Positions 33,500 to 42,484 of a DNA stretch of 64,000 nt are shown here, piece after piece. The number at the start of each line of letters is the position of its first letter. Position 1 is the stretch's first letter. Origin of the DNA: Syntrophorhabdus sp. PtaU1.Bin058 (lineage in GTDB: Bacteria > Desulfobacterota > Syntrophorhabdia > Syntrophorhabdales > Syntrophorhabdaceae). Location: assembly GCA_002067975.1 (NCBI GenBank), contig MVRS01000047.1, positions 17,078-81,077 on the forward strand, in the 5' to 3' direction. Position numbers and translations under genes: made by a program. Under the pieces are notes generated by a model. The model did no database searches. It was not told the origin of the DNA and worked only from the letters and a program-made list of their open reading frames with translations.

Positions 33500-34180
33500 C
33501 TACCTGAACACGTTATATTTCAGTATCGTGAAGAAGGCCTTGATCCCGTCGCGCCAGGTGATCTTCTTCCCTTCCTCATAGCTCCTGCCGTAATATGAGA
33601 TGGGGATCTCAAATACCCTGAAGCGGCCCTTGGCTATCTTTGCGGTGATCTCGGGCTCAAAACCGAACCTGTCTGATTCTATCGTAATATCTTTGAGGGC
33701 CTCCCTTTTAAATACCTTGTATCCTGTCTCCATATCGGTAAGGTTCAGGTTGGTAAACATATTGGAGAGCAGCGTCACGATCATGTTCCCTATATAATGC
33801 CAGAAATAGAGCACCCTGTGCGGCCCGCCGAGGAATCTCGATCCATAGACGACATCCGCCTTTCCTTCAAGGATCGGCTCAAGCAGCCTCGGGTAATCCC
33901 GCGGGTCATATTCGAGGTCGGCGTCCTGTATAATGACAATGTCGCCCTTCGCGCGTGCAAAACCGGCCCGCAGGGCAGCGCCCTTGCCCTGGTTCACCTC
34001 CTGCAGGACGACCGTGATGTTGGGTTCTTTCAGGTCTTTAAGGATGTCCCTGGTGCCGTCAACGGACCCGTCATCGACGATGATGATCTCCTTCTCGTAA
34101 GGGGTCTCCTGCACCCTCTTTATTGTTTCACGTATGAAATTAACCTCGTTATAAGCAGGAATAATGATCGATAATAACAT
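33500..34180 (-). CDS. Family 2 glycosyltransferase (DPM1-like)
   Basis: GT-A fold glycosyltransferase of 226 residues with the nucleotide-binding [11 protein letters not shown] and the metal-binding [14 protein letters not shown] motif, a GSR..GG motif and [13 protein letters not shown]. It resembles dolichyl/undecaprenyl-phosphate mannosyl- or glucosyltransferases but lacks the C-terminal membrane helices of the larger types, so it is probably peripheral. It would load a sugar onto a polyprenyl phosphate for surface glycans. Stands alone between heptad repeats. Confidence 0.9.
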   Translation of the reverse strand: MLLSIIIPAYNEVNFIRETIKRVQETPYEKEIIIVDDGSVDGTRDILKDLKEPNITVVLQEVNQGKGAALRAGFARAKGDIVIIQDADLEYDPRDYPRLLEPILEGKADVVYGSRFLGGPHRVLYFWHYIGNMIVTLLSNMFTNLNLTDMETGYKVFKREALKDITIESDRFGFEPEITAKIAKGRFRVFEIPISYYGRSYEEGKKITWRDGIKAFFTILKYNVFR

Positions 34181-34225
34181 TGTCGCACCTTTTAAGGTTT
34201 CAATCTCTCAGTACCAGGTTGAATC

Positions 34226-34288
34226 CATAAGTCGTGAGTCGTAAGGGGTAAGAGGTTTAAGCCACTGACGCCTAACGCCTGACGGCTT
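34226..34288. repeat. Heptad inverted repeat, family A
   Basis: Left units CATAAGT, CGTGAGT, CGTAAGG, GGTAAGA; centre GGTTTAAGC; right units CACTGACG, CCTAACG, CCTGACG. Confidence 0.8.
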
Positions 34289-34344
34289 TTATTTGTTTCA
34301 ATTATACTCACCTGCGCCCTCAATGCAAGGAAATTGTAATAAAG

Positions 34345-34411
34345 GCAGCTCTCAGCAGACAGCATACAGCCGTCAGCTGAAACAAAAAAGGTTTCAAGCT
34401 GATGGCTGATT
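34345..34411. repeat. Heptad inverted repeat, family B (TCAGCNN/GCTGANN)
   Basis: Left units CTCAGCA, GACAGCA, TACAGCC, GTCAGCT; centre GAAAC-A6G-GTTTC forms an inner stem; right units AAGCTGA, TGGCTGA. Upstream of the ExeA-like gene and next to a family A element. Confidence 0.75.
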
Positions 34412-34460
34412 TTCATAAAATTATTTGAAAGACACTTGCAAGTATGTCATAGTGGTATAT

Positions 34461-35894
34461 ATGGAAATACCCTATCTCGAATATTTTGGTTTTTCCGAAA
34501 AACCCTTCGGGATGTCTCCTGACCCTGCCTTCTATTACGAGTCCACAGAGCACAAAAAGGCCGTTGATTACCTGACCTTTTTCCTCTCCCAGAAAGAGGG
34601 GTTTGCGCTGATATACGGCGACGTGGGCTCCGGCAAAACGACGGTCTCCCGCATCTTCATCAATTCCCTCCCGCGCGAGTCCTATAATACGGCGCTGATC
34701 CTCAATCCCGTGACCGACGACACCGAATTCATGAAAGAGCTTCTCAGGGAATTCTACGTTCAGAACATACCCGACACGAACAAGGAGCTTTACGATACAT
34801 TAAGGCTCTTCCTCCTCGAAGAATTCAGGAACGGGAAGGAGAATGTGCTCGTTATCGATGAGGCGCAATTGCTTTCCTATGAGCTCCTTGAATTTATACG
34901 GCTCCTATCAAATATCGAGACCGACAAACAGAAGATACTCCATACCGTCTTCTTTGCCCAGCCTGAATTTCTTGAAAAGCTGAAGGCACAGAACATGAGA
35001 CACCTTGCGCAGAGGATCACCGTCACCTATGGCATTGAGCCGCTGACCCTGAATGAGGTGAAATCATACATCAACTACCGTCTCTACAAGGCAGGCTCGA
35101 AAGGACCGCTGGAGTTCCAGGACAGGGCAGTCAGGCTGATACATATCGCGTCGAAAGGTTTTCCCCGGCTTATCAATTATATCTGCGACAGGTGCCTTCT
35201 CGCCATCTATGCCCAGTCATCACATACGGTGGACGGCCACGTCGTATCAAAGGTGCTCCTCGAGGAGAGCATCTCCCTCGGGTCTGTCAAAAAACAGCAG
35301 GATATACAAGGACTGAGGTCTCCCTATATTGTCCCTGCCATCGTGATCCTCCTCATCGTGATCTTAGGGGCTATCGGATACCATTTTGCCTCCACGGGAG
35401 TCTTCGATCGCTTTTTTGTAAAAAAACCCCTGTCGGTTCAGAAGGACGCGGCCGTTGCTGAGACCGGGCTGCCGGTGAAGGAAGAGGCACCGGCGAAAAC
35501 TGAAACACCCGTAAAAGCAGAGACACCGGTGAAGGCGGAAATACCGGTGAAGGCGGAGGTGCCGGTAAAGACAGAGACACCCGCGAAGAACGAAAAAGCG
35601 CAGGTGCCGGCGGCAAAGACGCCTGAACCAAAAACAACACCGGAGAAGCCTAAAGTGGAAGGCGCGGCGCAAAAAGCCGAACCGCTGTCAAAGAAGGCGA
35701 CGGTAATAAAAGACGCCGCGAATGTAAGGGCAGTTCCCGGCCTGGAGGCCCCCCGTATCGGCATGATCTTCAAGGGGGCGACCCTGAATGTGGTAGGAGA
35801 ACAATCCGATAGGCATAACGCTAAGTGGTATAAGGTCATCCTCTACGAAAACAGGGAAGGCTGGATATCGGAAAGCGTCGTAACGGTAAAATAA
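34461..35894 (+). CDS. ExeA/GspA-like AAA+ ATPase with repeat linker and SH3 domain
   Basis: Second ExeA-type ATPase in the window. The in-frame opening extends to 34425, but the ATG at 34461 (MEIPYLEYFGF) aligns with family starts and is preferred. Walker A GDVGSGKT and Walker B VLVIDEAQLL are intact. A membrane helix (SPYIVPAIVILLIVILGAIGYHF) leads to a periplasmic linker of imperfect 6-8-residue repeats (TPVKAE, IPVKAE, VPVKTE), then a C-terminal SH3 domain (ANVRAVPG to GWISES). It stands alone, far from a secretin gene, though both pilus loci are nearby. Confidence 0.88.
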   Translation: MEIPYLEYFGFSEKPFGMSPDPAFYYESTEHKKAVDYLTFFLSQKEGFALIYGDVGSGKTTVSRIFINSLPRESYNTALILNPVTDDTEFMKELLREFYVQNIPDTNKELYDTLRLFLLEEFRNGKENVLVIDEAQLLSYELLEFIRLLSNIETDKQKILHTVFFAQPEFLEKLKAQNMRHLAQRITVTYGIEPLTLNEVKSYINYRLYKAGSKGPLEFQDRAVRLIHIASKGFPRLINYICDRCLLAIYAQSSHTVDGHVVSKVLLEESISLGSVKKQQDIQGLRSPYIVPAIVILLIVILGAIGYHFASTGVFDRFFVKKPLSVQKDAAVAETGLPVKEEAPAKTETPVKAETPVKAEIPVKAEVPVKTETPAKNEKAQVPAAKTPEPKTTPEKPKVEGAAQKAEPLSKKATVIKDAANVRAVPGLEAPRIGMIFKGATLNVVGEQSDRHNAKWYKVILYENREGWISESVVTVK

Positions 35895-36005
35895 CAATAT
35901 CTAAATACTAAGCACCAAATCCTGAACAATTCCCATGCCGCGCTTCGCACGGCACCCTCAAGGAGGGTACATGATGTATCCCGGGTTTAGTCTTCTATTT
36001 TGTTT

Positions 36006-36040
36006 TAACGTTGAACGTTGAACATAGAACGTTGAACGGA
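36006..36040. repeat. Heptad tandem repeat, family D (GAACGTT)
   Basis: Five perfect-register units: TAACGTT (36006), GAACGTT (36013), GAACATA (36020), GAACGTT (36027), GAACGGA (36034). Confidence 0.8.
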
Positions 36041-36046
36041 ATTCCT

Positions 36047-36070
36047 TCACGCCTAACGCCTTACGTTTTA
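36047..36070. repeat. Heptad repeat, family A, single arm
   Basis: TTCACG, CCTAACG, CCTTACG, TTTTACG. It directly follows the family D run, between the two convergent genes. Confidence 0.65.
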
Positions 36071-36073
36071 CGC

Positions 36074-36092
36074 GATCAGCCGCAGGCTGATC
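36074..36092. terminator. Perfect 8-bp hairpin at the GH57 stop codon
   Basis: GATCAGCC-GCA-GGCTGATC, a perfect stem with a 3-nt loop, begins at the GH57 stop codon. No T tract follows, so a factor-independent terminator is uncertain. Confidence 0.4.
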
Positions 36093-38235
36093 AAACGTAC
36101 CACATCTCCATCTCGAATGTCTCTGATGGGACCTTGATAGAGATATACCCCCGCTTCGGTATCCTGTCCACGAACATGTCGTTCATCTTGACGGAAAACC
36201 AGACATCGACCGTGTCGTTCTTCTCAACACCGAGGGCATTGAAGGGGACCTCCACCTCGAGGATATCGGCGAACATCACGGAGACAGGCAAGACAGTGTC
36301 GAGCCTCTTGTCTTTGATGCTGTAGACAATCTTAAAATTATCCTTTGTCATCAGGTTAATCTCAAACGAGACGTCGGCAATGTCCCCGATAAACGCATGG
36401 TCGATATCAACCCTCAGAAAAAGCGAGGTCTCATTGAATCCGTAATAACACCCCTTGATGAGGGTAACGGACTCGTGCATGGCTACCCCGTGGCCTTTTC
36501 CCTCAAAGAACCCGGACCCTATCCATTCAAAGTAGTTCGTCACCCTTCCGTCAATGATCGGCTTGATGAAATTCACCGGTTCCCTGGTCGGCCTTGCCTC
36601 GCGGTCTTTAAGGATAATCGGGATACTGAGGATCTCCGGCGGGTCCTTCTTGAGAAACCGGTACACATTGGCAAGGTTCTCGCGGAAAAGCAGATCGAAG
36701 ATCTCGTCGTTTTCCGAGGAATGCTCGTCTCCGTACCACCAGAACCAGTCGCTTCCTTCCGCTATGTAGATGGATTCCCAGGCATCCTTGTTCTGTTTTC
36801 CCGGATCTTCAGCCTCCAGGAAATCCCTTGTTTCGGAAAGCAGCGACCAGCCCGTATTGTCTTCTATATGACCGATCCATATGGAGAAGTTGTGGCCGAT
36901 CCATGAGCCCGCAAAACAATGGGAGAGGCTCCCCATATCCTCTGCCTCCCTGAGATATTCCGATATGGTGACAGGGATAATATCCTTTTCCCGGAGGATG
37001 CCTTCGTAGAGGTAATTGAAAAAATCCCTGCCGTCGTTCTTATAATTCTCCCAGGCATTTTCGCCGTCCATTGCAATCGTGACAAGCGGTCTTTTGATCC
37101 TGCCCTTCACTGAATCCCCTATCCTCTTTATCCTCCTCAAGCAATCGTTCGCAGCATCTTTTGCGTCCATCCGCGAATAATGAAAGGATATAAGATCCGA
37201 GAGGGACTGGTCCCTGAATATCATATCGATGTGTCTGCCTTCCTTCTCATACCGGTACGGCTTGTAGAGGAGTTCCGGGTTCGACAGAAACCCGCTTCCG
37301 TCCCTTCTTGCATCCCATTTGAGGCTCTGGAAAAGTATATCTTCATCCGTCGCAAGCCACTCTACCCCATGTTCCATATACAATTGGAGGGCATCATTGC
37401 TCACAGACCCTTCAGGGGGCCACATACCCTTAGGCGTATCCCGGAACACCTCCCTGAAAAGCCCGATGGCCTTGTCCATCTGGCTCGAGGCGTCTTCCGG
37501 TTTTGCGAACAGCCTTTCGGGGAGCGCTGCGTTGGGGATCGATTCCCTGGCAACCCTGCTGTCAATAAGGAGCGGTATGATCGGGTGGTAGAAGGGGGAA
37601 GTGGATAATTCGATGATACCGGCCGAGGAAAGCTCTCTGTAGAGCGGTATGATGCCCTGGAGGATCTTCTTCTGGACGTCCTCCAGGATGCCTTTGTCGT
37701 CTTCCGAAAAGGCCCTGCCCTTCTTCTTCAGATACTGCAGGCCGTCGTATTGTTCGTAAAAGATCGGGTCTATCCAGGCAAGGAAGAAGAGGATCTGGAT
37801 GTCCCTGAAGTCTTCGTCGTTAAAATAATCCTTGATATTGTGAATGGCATCCCTGGGATAATAAAACCCGCGCCTGTTCAGCAATTCATAGAAACGGGGG
37901 TGGGGCCTGATCATGTTGTCCCAGTTCGCGTTAAAAAAATTTGTAAGGATAAAGACCTTTTCGTCGTCCGTCAGGTCCTTCGGGGGCTTTTTAAATACCT
38001 CGAGATAGGTATCTTTCGCCCCGAGATTTTCATAATCAATGAGCTGGAGGAGGAGGGAGGGGACAACATTGAAATTCTGCTTCATCCCGCTAAAGTCTTT
38101 CAGCATCGCGGCCATATCAAAATAATCTTTGGTGCCGTGAAGCAGTACCCAGGGGAGGAGGTATTCCCCTGTATAGAGGTTCTTGTAGTAAGGCTGGTGC
38201 ATGTGCCACAGGAAGGAGAGGCAGACTGAATCCAT
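36091..38235 (-). CDS. Glycoside hydrolase family 57 protein
   Basis: A 714-residue GH57 enzyme acting on alpha-glucans (amylase or glucanotransferase type; which one cannot be told). Conserved regions are visible: HMHQPYYKN near the start (region 1), GMWPPEGSVS (region 2), VEWLATDEDIL (region 3, with the expected nucleophile position in ATDE), FRDQSLSDLISFHYS (region 4) and DGENAWENY. The C-terminal third (about 520-714) is an added beta-rich domain, as in the larger GH57 members. No signal peptide, so cytoplasmic; glycogen turnover is a reasonable guess. Confidence 0.9.
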   Translation of the reverse strand: MDSVCLSFLWHMHQPYYKNLYTGEYLLPWVLLHGTKDYFDMAAMLKDFSGMKQNFNVVPSLLLQLIDYENLGAKDTYLEVFKKPPKDLTDDEKVFILTNFFNANWDNMIRPHPRFYELLNRRGFYYPRDAIHNIKDYFNDEDFRDIQILFFLAWIDPIFYEQYDGLQYLKKKGRAFSEDDKGILEDVQKKILQGIIPLYRELSSAGIIELSTSPFYHPIIPLLIDSRVARESIPNAALPERLFAKPEDASSQMDKAIGLFREVFRDTPKGMWPPEGSVSNDALQLYMEHGVEWLATDEDILFQSLKWDARRDGSGFLSNPELLYKPYRYEKEGRHIDMIFRDQSLSDLISFHYSRMDAKDAANDCLRRIKRIGDSVKGRIKRPLVTIAMDGENAWENYKNDGRDFFNYLYEGILREKDIIPVTISEYLREAEDMGSLSHCFAGSWIGHNFSIWIGHIEDNTGWSLLSETRDFLEAEDPGKQNKDAWESIYIAEGSDWFWWYGDEHSSENDEIFDLLFRENLANVYRFLKKDPPEILSIPIILKDREARPTREPVNFIKPIIDGRVTNYFEWIGSGFFEGKGHGVAMHESVTLIKGCYYGFNETSLFLRVDIDHAFIGDIADVSFEINLMTKDNFKIVYSIKDKRLDTVLPVSVMFADILEVEVPFNALGVEKNDTVDVWFSVKMNDMFVDRIPKRGYISIKVPSETFEMEMWYV

Positions 38236-38406
38236 ATTAAAACCGCCTCAGAGAAGCAGAAGAGCAGAGGACGAGAGGGTGAGAGGAGAAGAAGGGAAGC
38301 AAAAGAGGAAAAAGACCTTTGGGATATGTTCCGTTATATATCATACCCGTATTATCGTCCATAACGAATAATTCGTAAAATAGTCGGACACGTGTTCGGG
38401 GACATT

Positions 38407-38880
38407 TCATACCTCAATATGCCGGAAGTTTACTTCATCTCCTATCTCCATAATACCTACCGTGCCTTTTTGAGAATAAGACCCCCTATAGCTGCCGGGA
38501 TTGAACATGATCACCCCTCCCCTCCTGACATTCGCAGGGACATGGGAGTGTCCGAATATAATGATATCAACATCCTTAAACTCTCCGAAAACAACGTCTT
38601 CGATGGTATGGGGCGAGCCCCTGCCGTGGATTATCCCGACCTTCTTCCCCATGATCAGCTCGACGCGTTTCACGGGGAGGATCATCCCAAGATCGTAATC
38701 GTCCATGTTGCCTCTGACCGCCTTCAGTTCCCAGTTGGAGAGAAAATCGTAAACGGCAACGGATGTCATATCACCCCCGTGGATTATCATATCCACGTCG
38801 CTGAATTGCCTTTTCAACGTCTTTTTAAAGTCTTCTGTTGCGCTCGCCAGGTGGGTATCGGAGATTACGCCTATCTTCAT
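38407..38880 (-). CDS. MJ0936/YfcE-family metallophosphodiesterase
   Basis: Cytoplasmic calcineurin-like phosphodiesterase. All metal-binding motifs are present: ISDTHL, IHGGDMTS, VRGNMDDY, IIHGRGSP and FGHSHVP. The frame extends to 38922, but MKIGVISDTHL at the ATG 38880 is the family start (157 residues). Divergent from the prenyltransferase gene. Confidence 0.92.
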   Translation of the reverse strand: MKIGVISDTHLASATEDFKKTLKRQFSDVDMIIHGGDMTSVAVYDFLSNWELKAVRGNMDDYDLGMILPVKRVELIMGKKVGIIHGRGSPHTIEDVVFGEFKDVDIIIFGHSHVPANVRRGGVIMFNPGSYRGSYSQKGTVGIMEIGDEVNFRHIEV

Positions 38881-38988
38881 CGCATTGATGTTTAATGTAT
38901 AGGAAAAAAACAGGTATGTCAATGAAAGTAACGCGCAAACAGCGCTTGCCCAATGCGCCTGAAAATATTATAATTATACGCAGATACA

Positions 38989-39018
38989 TTGCATATATTA
39001 TAGATAATTCTCTATAAA
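38989..39018 (+). promoter_or_regulatory. Sigma-70 promoter of the prenyltransferase-protease pair
   Basis: TTGCAT (38989-38994), 18-bp spacer, TATAAA (39013-39018). A CAGGAGG ribosome-binding site follows at 39034-39040, 4 nt before the ATG at 39045. Confidence 0.65.
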
Positions 39019-39044
39019 TATGCACATGCAGATCAGGAGGCTTT

Positions 39045-39959
39045 ATGTCGTGTATTTCTCTCTGGTGGCGGGCTTCCCGTCCTTTTTCCTTCACGATGAG
39101 CGTGCTCCCGCCAATCATCGGGGGCATTGCGGTAAAGATAGAAAATCCCGGATTCGGCCTTGACTGGCTCAATCTCGTCCTTACCATGCTCGGCTGTGTT
39201 CTCGCCCATGCAGGCGCCAATCTGATCGGCGACTACTTTGACTTCAAAAACAGGGTCGATCGCGAAGGGACATTCGGTTCAAGCGGCGTACTCACCGGAG
39301 GGTTCACACAACCAAATACGATCCTGACCGGGGCGATCGTCGTCTATGTTATCGCCTCGCTGATCGGTCTTTATCTTGCCTTTTCGATACCGAACGGCAA
39401 GGTCCTTCTCTGGCTTATCCTTATCGGCGCGGTGCTGGGTTTTTTCTATACGGTGAAACCCTTTGCCTTCAAGTACCGCGCGCTCGGCGATATCGCCGTA
39501 TTCATCTCATTCGGGCCTGCCATGACCCTCGGTACATACTATGTGCAGACTCAGCAATTTTCCTGGGGGCCCATCCTGTACGCAATCCCTTTTGCATTTC
39601 TGGTGGATGCCGTTCTTCACAGCAATAATCTGCGGGACATCAGGAATGATTCAGCGGTAAACATCAAAACCGTGGCGATCCTCATCGGCGAAAGGAATGC
39701 ACGGTTTATGTATTACGGTCTCGTCCTCAGCTCATACCTCTCGGTCATCGTCCTCATCCTTGCAAACCGGCTTCCCGTGATCTCCCTTGCGACGCTCCTC
39801 TCTTTTCCGCTGGCGATAAAGCTCATCAGGATAGTCCATACAAAAGAGAGGCGGCCTGAGCAGCAGTTCATGATGATCGATGCCGCCACTGCACAGCTCC
39901 ACTCAGCGTTCGGAGGGCTGCTCCTCCTCTCCCTTCTTGCACAGTACCTGATGCAGTAG
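39045..39959 (+). CDS. UbiA-family prenyltransferase, MenA-like
   Basis: Integral membrane prenyltransferase with about eight helices. The first Asp-rich motif is NLIGDYFDFKNRVD (about 59-72) and the second is DAVLHSNNLRDIRND (about 188-202). Both match MenA, which attaches a polyprenyl chain to 1,4-dihydroxy-2-naphthoate in menaquinone synthesis. No other men genes are in the window, so the exact acceptor is unproven. A CPBP protease gene follows after 4 bp. Confidence 0.88.
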   Translation: MSCISLWWRASRPFSFTMSVLPPIIGGIAVKIENPGFGLDWLNLVLTMLGCVLAHAGANLIGDYFDFKNRVDREGTFGSSGVLTGGFTQPNTILTGAIVVYVIASLIGLYLAFSIPNGKVLLWLILIGAVLGFFYTVKPFAFKYRALGDIAVFISFGPAMTLGTYYVQTQQFSWGPILYAIPFAFLVDAVLHSNNLRDIRNDSAVNIKTVAILIGERNARFMYYGLVLSSYLSVIVLILANRLPVISLATLLSFPLAIKLIRIVHTKERRPEQQFMMIDAATAQLHSAFGGLLLLSLLAQYLMQ

Positions 39960-39963
39960 CTTC

Positions 39964-40611
39964 ATGAGGGCGGCCGGCAGAAGCGACCGATGGGTCGTCA
40001 TATTCAGCATCATTCTCGCCTTTTTCCTCTGGTATGTAACGTTCATCATCAGGCCTTTTAATTTCTGGCTCACGATGGCCTTCAACACGATACTTCTGAG
40101 CGCTATCTCCTTTGCTGCCGGTAGAATCCCCTGGAGCGGGAAGGAATGGAGCCTTCGGAATATCTGCATCGGCGTCCTTGCCGCAATTGTGCTCTACGGG
40201 GTCTTCCGGCTGGGACACGAGATACTCATCCTTGCAAACACGTACACGGGGATATTTCCCCGGAGGGCAGAAAACCTCAACGCCATATACGCGAGCCGCG
40301 CGGAACTGCCTCAATACATTATCGCCGCCCTGCTCTTCTTCCCCATCGGTTTCGGAGAGGAGATATACTGGCGGGGCTTTATCCAGAGATCCTTCCAGGT
40401 GCGGTGGGGCAAAGGCGCTGCATTCCTGCTGACGGTAATCCTCTACACCGGGGCGCACCTGTCCACCGGGAACCCCGTCCTGATACTCGCTGCATTTATA
40501 TGCGGGGCGTACTGGGGCGGTCTCTACCTGTATACGGGGAGCCTCGTACCGGTCCTCATATCACACATGCTCTGGGACCCCTTTATCTTTGTCATCGCAC
40601 CGATAAAATAG
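39964..40611 (+). CDS. CPBP-family intramembrane metalloprotease
   Basis: Polytopic protein (215 residues, about six helices) with the CPBP/Abi signature GEEIYWRGFIQRSF (two Glu and Arg) and the later His motifs LYTGAHLSTGN and ISHMLWDPF. Type II CAAX-protease-like enzymes act inside the membrane. Coexpressed with the MenA-like gene (4-bp gap). Substrate unknown. Confidence 0.9.
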   Translation: MRAAGRSDRWVVIFSIILAFFLWYVTFIIRPFNFWLTMAFNTILLSAISFAAGRIPWSGKEWSLRNICIGVLAAIVLYGVFRLGHEILILANTYTGIFPRRAENLNAIYASRAELPQYIIAALLFFPIGFGEEIYWRGFIQRSFQVRWGKGAAFLLTVILYTGAHLSTGNPVLILAAFICGAYWGGLYLYTGSLVPVLISHMLWDPFIFVIAPIK

Positions 40612-40694
40612 TCTACCATCGTCAAAAACAGATGGCTCTTATACCGAGGACAGAAAGATGGACTCTGTAAAGATATTGTTTCTTTTGTCTCTTA

Positions 40695-40727
40695 CTATCT
40701 ACTATTCACTATCGACTATCGACTGCC
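40695..40727. repeat. Heptad tandem repeat, family E (CTATCGA)
   Basis: Perfect register: CTATCTA (40695), CTATTCA (40702), CTATCGA (40709), CTATCGA (40716), CTGCC. It ends just before the stop codon of the ybaK gene at 40729. Confidence 0.75.
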
Positions 40728-40728
40728 T

Positions 40729-41214
40729 CTATTCAATTCCCACATGAACGAGGACCGGCCTTAAAACCCTTACCATCTCTTCCGGGGTGATGCCGATAAT
40801 ATAACCCCGCTTCCCGCCGTTGATATAGATAAGGGGGAGGCCAAGGATAGTCTTTTCCATGTAGAGCGGCATCGCCTTGCGGGTACCGAAGGGCGATGTC
40901 CCCCCTACCATATAGCCGGAGTGTTTCTGGGCCGTATCGGGGGTACAGGGCTGGATCGTTTTAACCCCGATGGTGCGGGCAAGCTCCTTCGTCGATACCT
41001 CGCGGTCACCGTGCATCAGCACCACCAGGGGCCTTCTCGTCTCGTCCTCCATGATGAGGGTCTTGATCACCGCATGTTCATCGACGCCGTACTGTTTCGC
41101 AAAGTTCCCGGTACCGCCATGCTCGACGTATTTATAGGGATACTCGGTAAACCGGACATTCTCTTTTCTGAGCACCCTTATCGCAGGCGTTATAGGGCTT
41201 TTATCTTTACTCAC
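40729..41214 (-). CDS. ybaK: Cys-tRNA(Pro) deacylase YbaK/EbsC
   Basis: Trans-editing enzyme (161 residues) that hydrolyses Cys-tRNA(Pro) formed by prolyl-tRNA synthetase. Family features visible are TPAIRVLRKENVRFTEYPY, the catalytic-site Lys in VIKTLIM, and GGTSPFGTRKAMPLY. Normal family length. Confidence 0.93.
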   Translation of the reverse strand: MSKDKSPITPAIRVLRKENVRFTEYPYKYVEHGGTGNFAKQYGVDEHAVIKTLIMEDETRRPLVVLMHGDREVSTKELARTIGVKTIQPCTPDTAQKHSGYMVGGTSPFGTRKAMPLYMEKTILGLPLIYINGGKRGYIIGITPEEMVRVLRPVLVHVGIE

Positions 41215-41549
41215 GGGTCACCTCGTTCGTTCTTTGACAACAGGTCCGTCTGCGCCTTCCGTACCGCCATTTCTATACCAATATTATACATTACGCAGGC
41301 GACTCTTCAAGGCTTCGGGACAATAAAAAATTGGCTTGACAAAAAGGCTTGGCAGATTATAATAATTCTAAATTAAGTTTCCCGCCATGCCCTTTGCCAT
41401 AGTTTACAATACGATGGGGACGTTGATCTGAAAAGGAAAAATGCAGATTTGATATCACGGGAAGCTATACGGATTTCTAAAGGACATGCCGATAATGTAC
41501 AAGAAAGGCAGGCACGATCCGCGCATAAAATAACATAAGGAGGTATGAT
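41215..41549. other. 335-bp gap with the rubredoxin promoter
   Basis: No gene is seen. It holds the strong promoter at 41336-41363 and a leader of about 180 nt before the rubredoxin gene; no riboswitch or terminator was recognised in that leader. Confidence 0.5.
41336..41363 (+). promoter_or_regulatory. Consensus sigma-70 promoter for rubredoxin
   Basis: Exact TTGACA (41336-41341), 16-bp spacer, exact TATAAT (41358-41363). The rubredoxin ATG is about 180 nt downstream. Confidence 0.75.
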
Positions 41550-41684
41550 ATGGTCTACACATGTTCTGTATGCGGTTATCAGTACGATGAAAAGGTTGAG
41601 AAGGTCCCTTTTGACCAGTTGCCCGATGACTGGCACTGCCCGATCTGCAACGCACCTAAAAGTGCCTTCGAGAAAACATCATAA
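41550..41684 (+). CDS. Short rubredoxin (44 residues)
   Basis: Small iron protein [10 protein letters not shown]... with the two knuckles CSVCG (Cys5, Cys8) and [12 protein letters not shown] (Cys30, Cys33), and the conserved DQLPDDWHC. At 44 residues it lacks about eight residues of the loop between knuckles found in standard 52-54-residue rubredoxins, so it is closer to the rubredoxin domain of rubrerythrins. An AAGGAGG site 6 nt upstream supports the ATG at 41550 over that at 41545. It would donate electrons to oxygen or peroxide-reducing enzymes in an anaerobe. Confidence 0.92.
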   Translation: MVYTCSVCGYQYDEKVEKVPFDQLPDDWHCPICNAPKSAFEKTS

Positions 41685-41747
41685 CGCCACCGGTCCCTGG
41701 CTCTCTGCTTGCCTTGCAAAAGATAGTGGTTGTTTTGAACGATAAAA

Positions 41748-42353
41748 TCAGAAATTGATCTTGAACTTGACGCGCCACCCGTCGTCCTGGGCCTCGAAGG
41801 AGGCATCCTCTTTCCGGTCCAGCTTCACCCCCCGGCCAAGCAATACCTCACCGAATGGCGTCACCTTATAGCCAAGCATCACTTCCGCCTTATACTCCTT
41901 CTGGGCGGTCCGTTTGACGCCCGTTACATCAAGGTTATCTATCTTTGCAAGGTTTATGTATATCCTGTCTTCGGAACCGCCTTCTGGTTTTATGAGGAAA
42001 GGGGCGGCCTTCTCCGTAAACTCAACCGCGTATGCCGAATCTAAGCCCTTCTCCAGGTCTTTCCCGGATATCAGCTTCAGCTTTACGTATCCTGCCTCTT
42101 CAAGTCTTCTATACTTCTCTACGGTCTTTTCATCCGATCCTATATAATAGAAGTTTCCATGTTGCTGGTAACGCTCGAGGGATTCGACCTTGTCTTCGTG
42201 TTTAACCACATCCTGGATGAGCTTTTTCGCCTCTTCCTCTGTAAGTTCGGCGGCACTGATCCCCGCTGCGAATCCGCTGAATATGAGAAAAGAGCACAAG
42301 ACGATATATACTATCTTTTTCAGGGATATTTTCGGGCATTGTATAACTTGCAT
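41748..42353 (-). CDS. Exported protein of unknown function
   Basis: A 201-residue protein with a signal peptide (hydrophobic about 12-30, probable cleavage after GISAA). The mature part has acidic helices (ELTEEEAKKLIQDVV), then beta-rich sequence ending in a DDGWRVKFKINF strand. No family recognised. It converges on the rubredoxin gene. Confidence 0.75.
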   Translation of the reverse strand: MQVIQCPKISLKKIVYIVLCSFLIFSGFAAGISAAELTEEEAKKLIQDVVKHEDKVESLERYQQHGNFYYIGSDEKTVEKYRRLEEAGYVKLKLISGKDLEKGLDSAYAVEFTEKAAPFLIKPEGGSEDRIYINLAKIDNLDVTGVKRTAQKEYKAEVMLGYKVTPFGEVLLGRGVKLDRKEDASFEAQDDGWRVKFKINF

Positions 42354-42416
42354 TATCCGTTATACCTTCTGTTCTATTATAAACATGAAAAAATATTTAC
42401 GTCAATCCTCCAAAAA

Positions 42417-42482
42417 CACGTAAGTCGTCAGTCGTAAGGCGTTAGCGGTATAAATCCCTGACACCTCACGGCTTACGGGTTT
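42417..42482. repeat. Heptad inverted repeat, family A
   Basis: Left units CGTAAGT, CGTCAGT, CGTAAGG, CGTTAGC; centre GGTATAAATC; right units CCTGACA, CCTCACG, GCTTACG. Between the methyltransferase-like and exported protein genes. Confidence 0.8.
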
Positions 42483-42484
42483 AA

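Noticed and set aside
34192..34416. Small frame encoded by repeats upstream of the ExeA-like gene
   Set aside because: It consists almost entirely of family A and B heptad DNA and resembles no protein.
38251..38310. Purine-rich AGAGG-type run upstream of the GH57 gene as another heptad element
   Set aside because: The register is irregular and could simply be low-complexity DNA.
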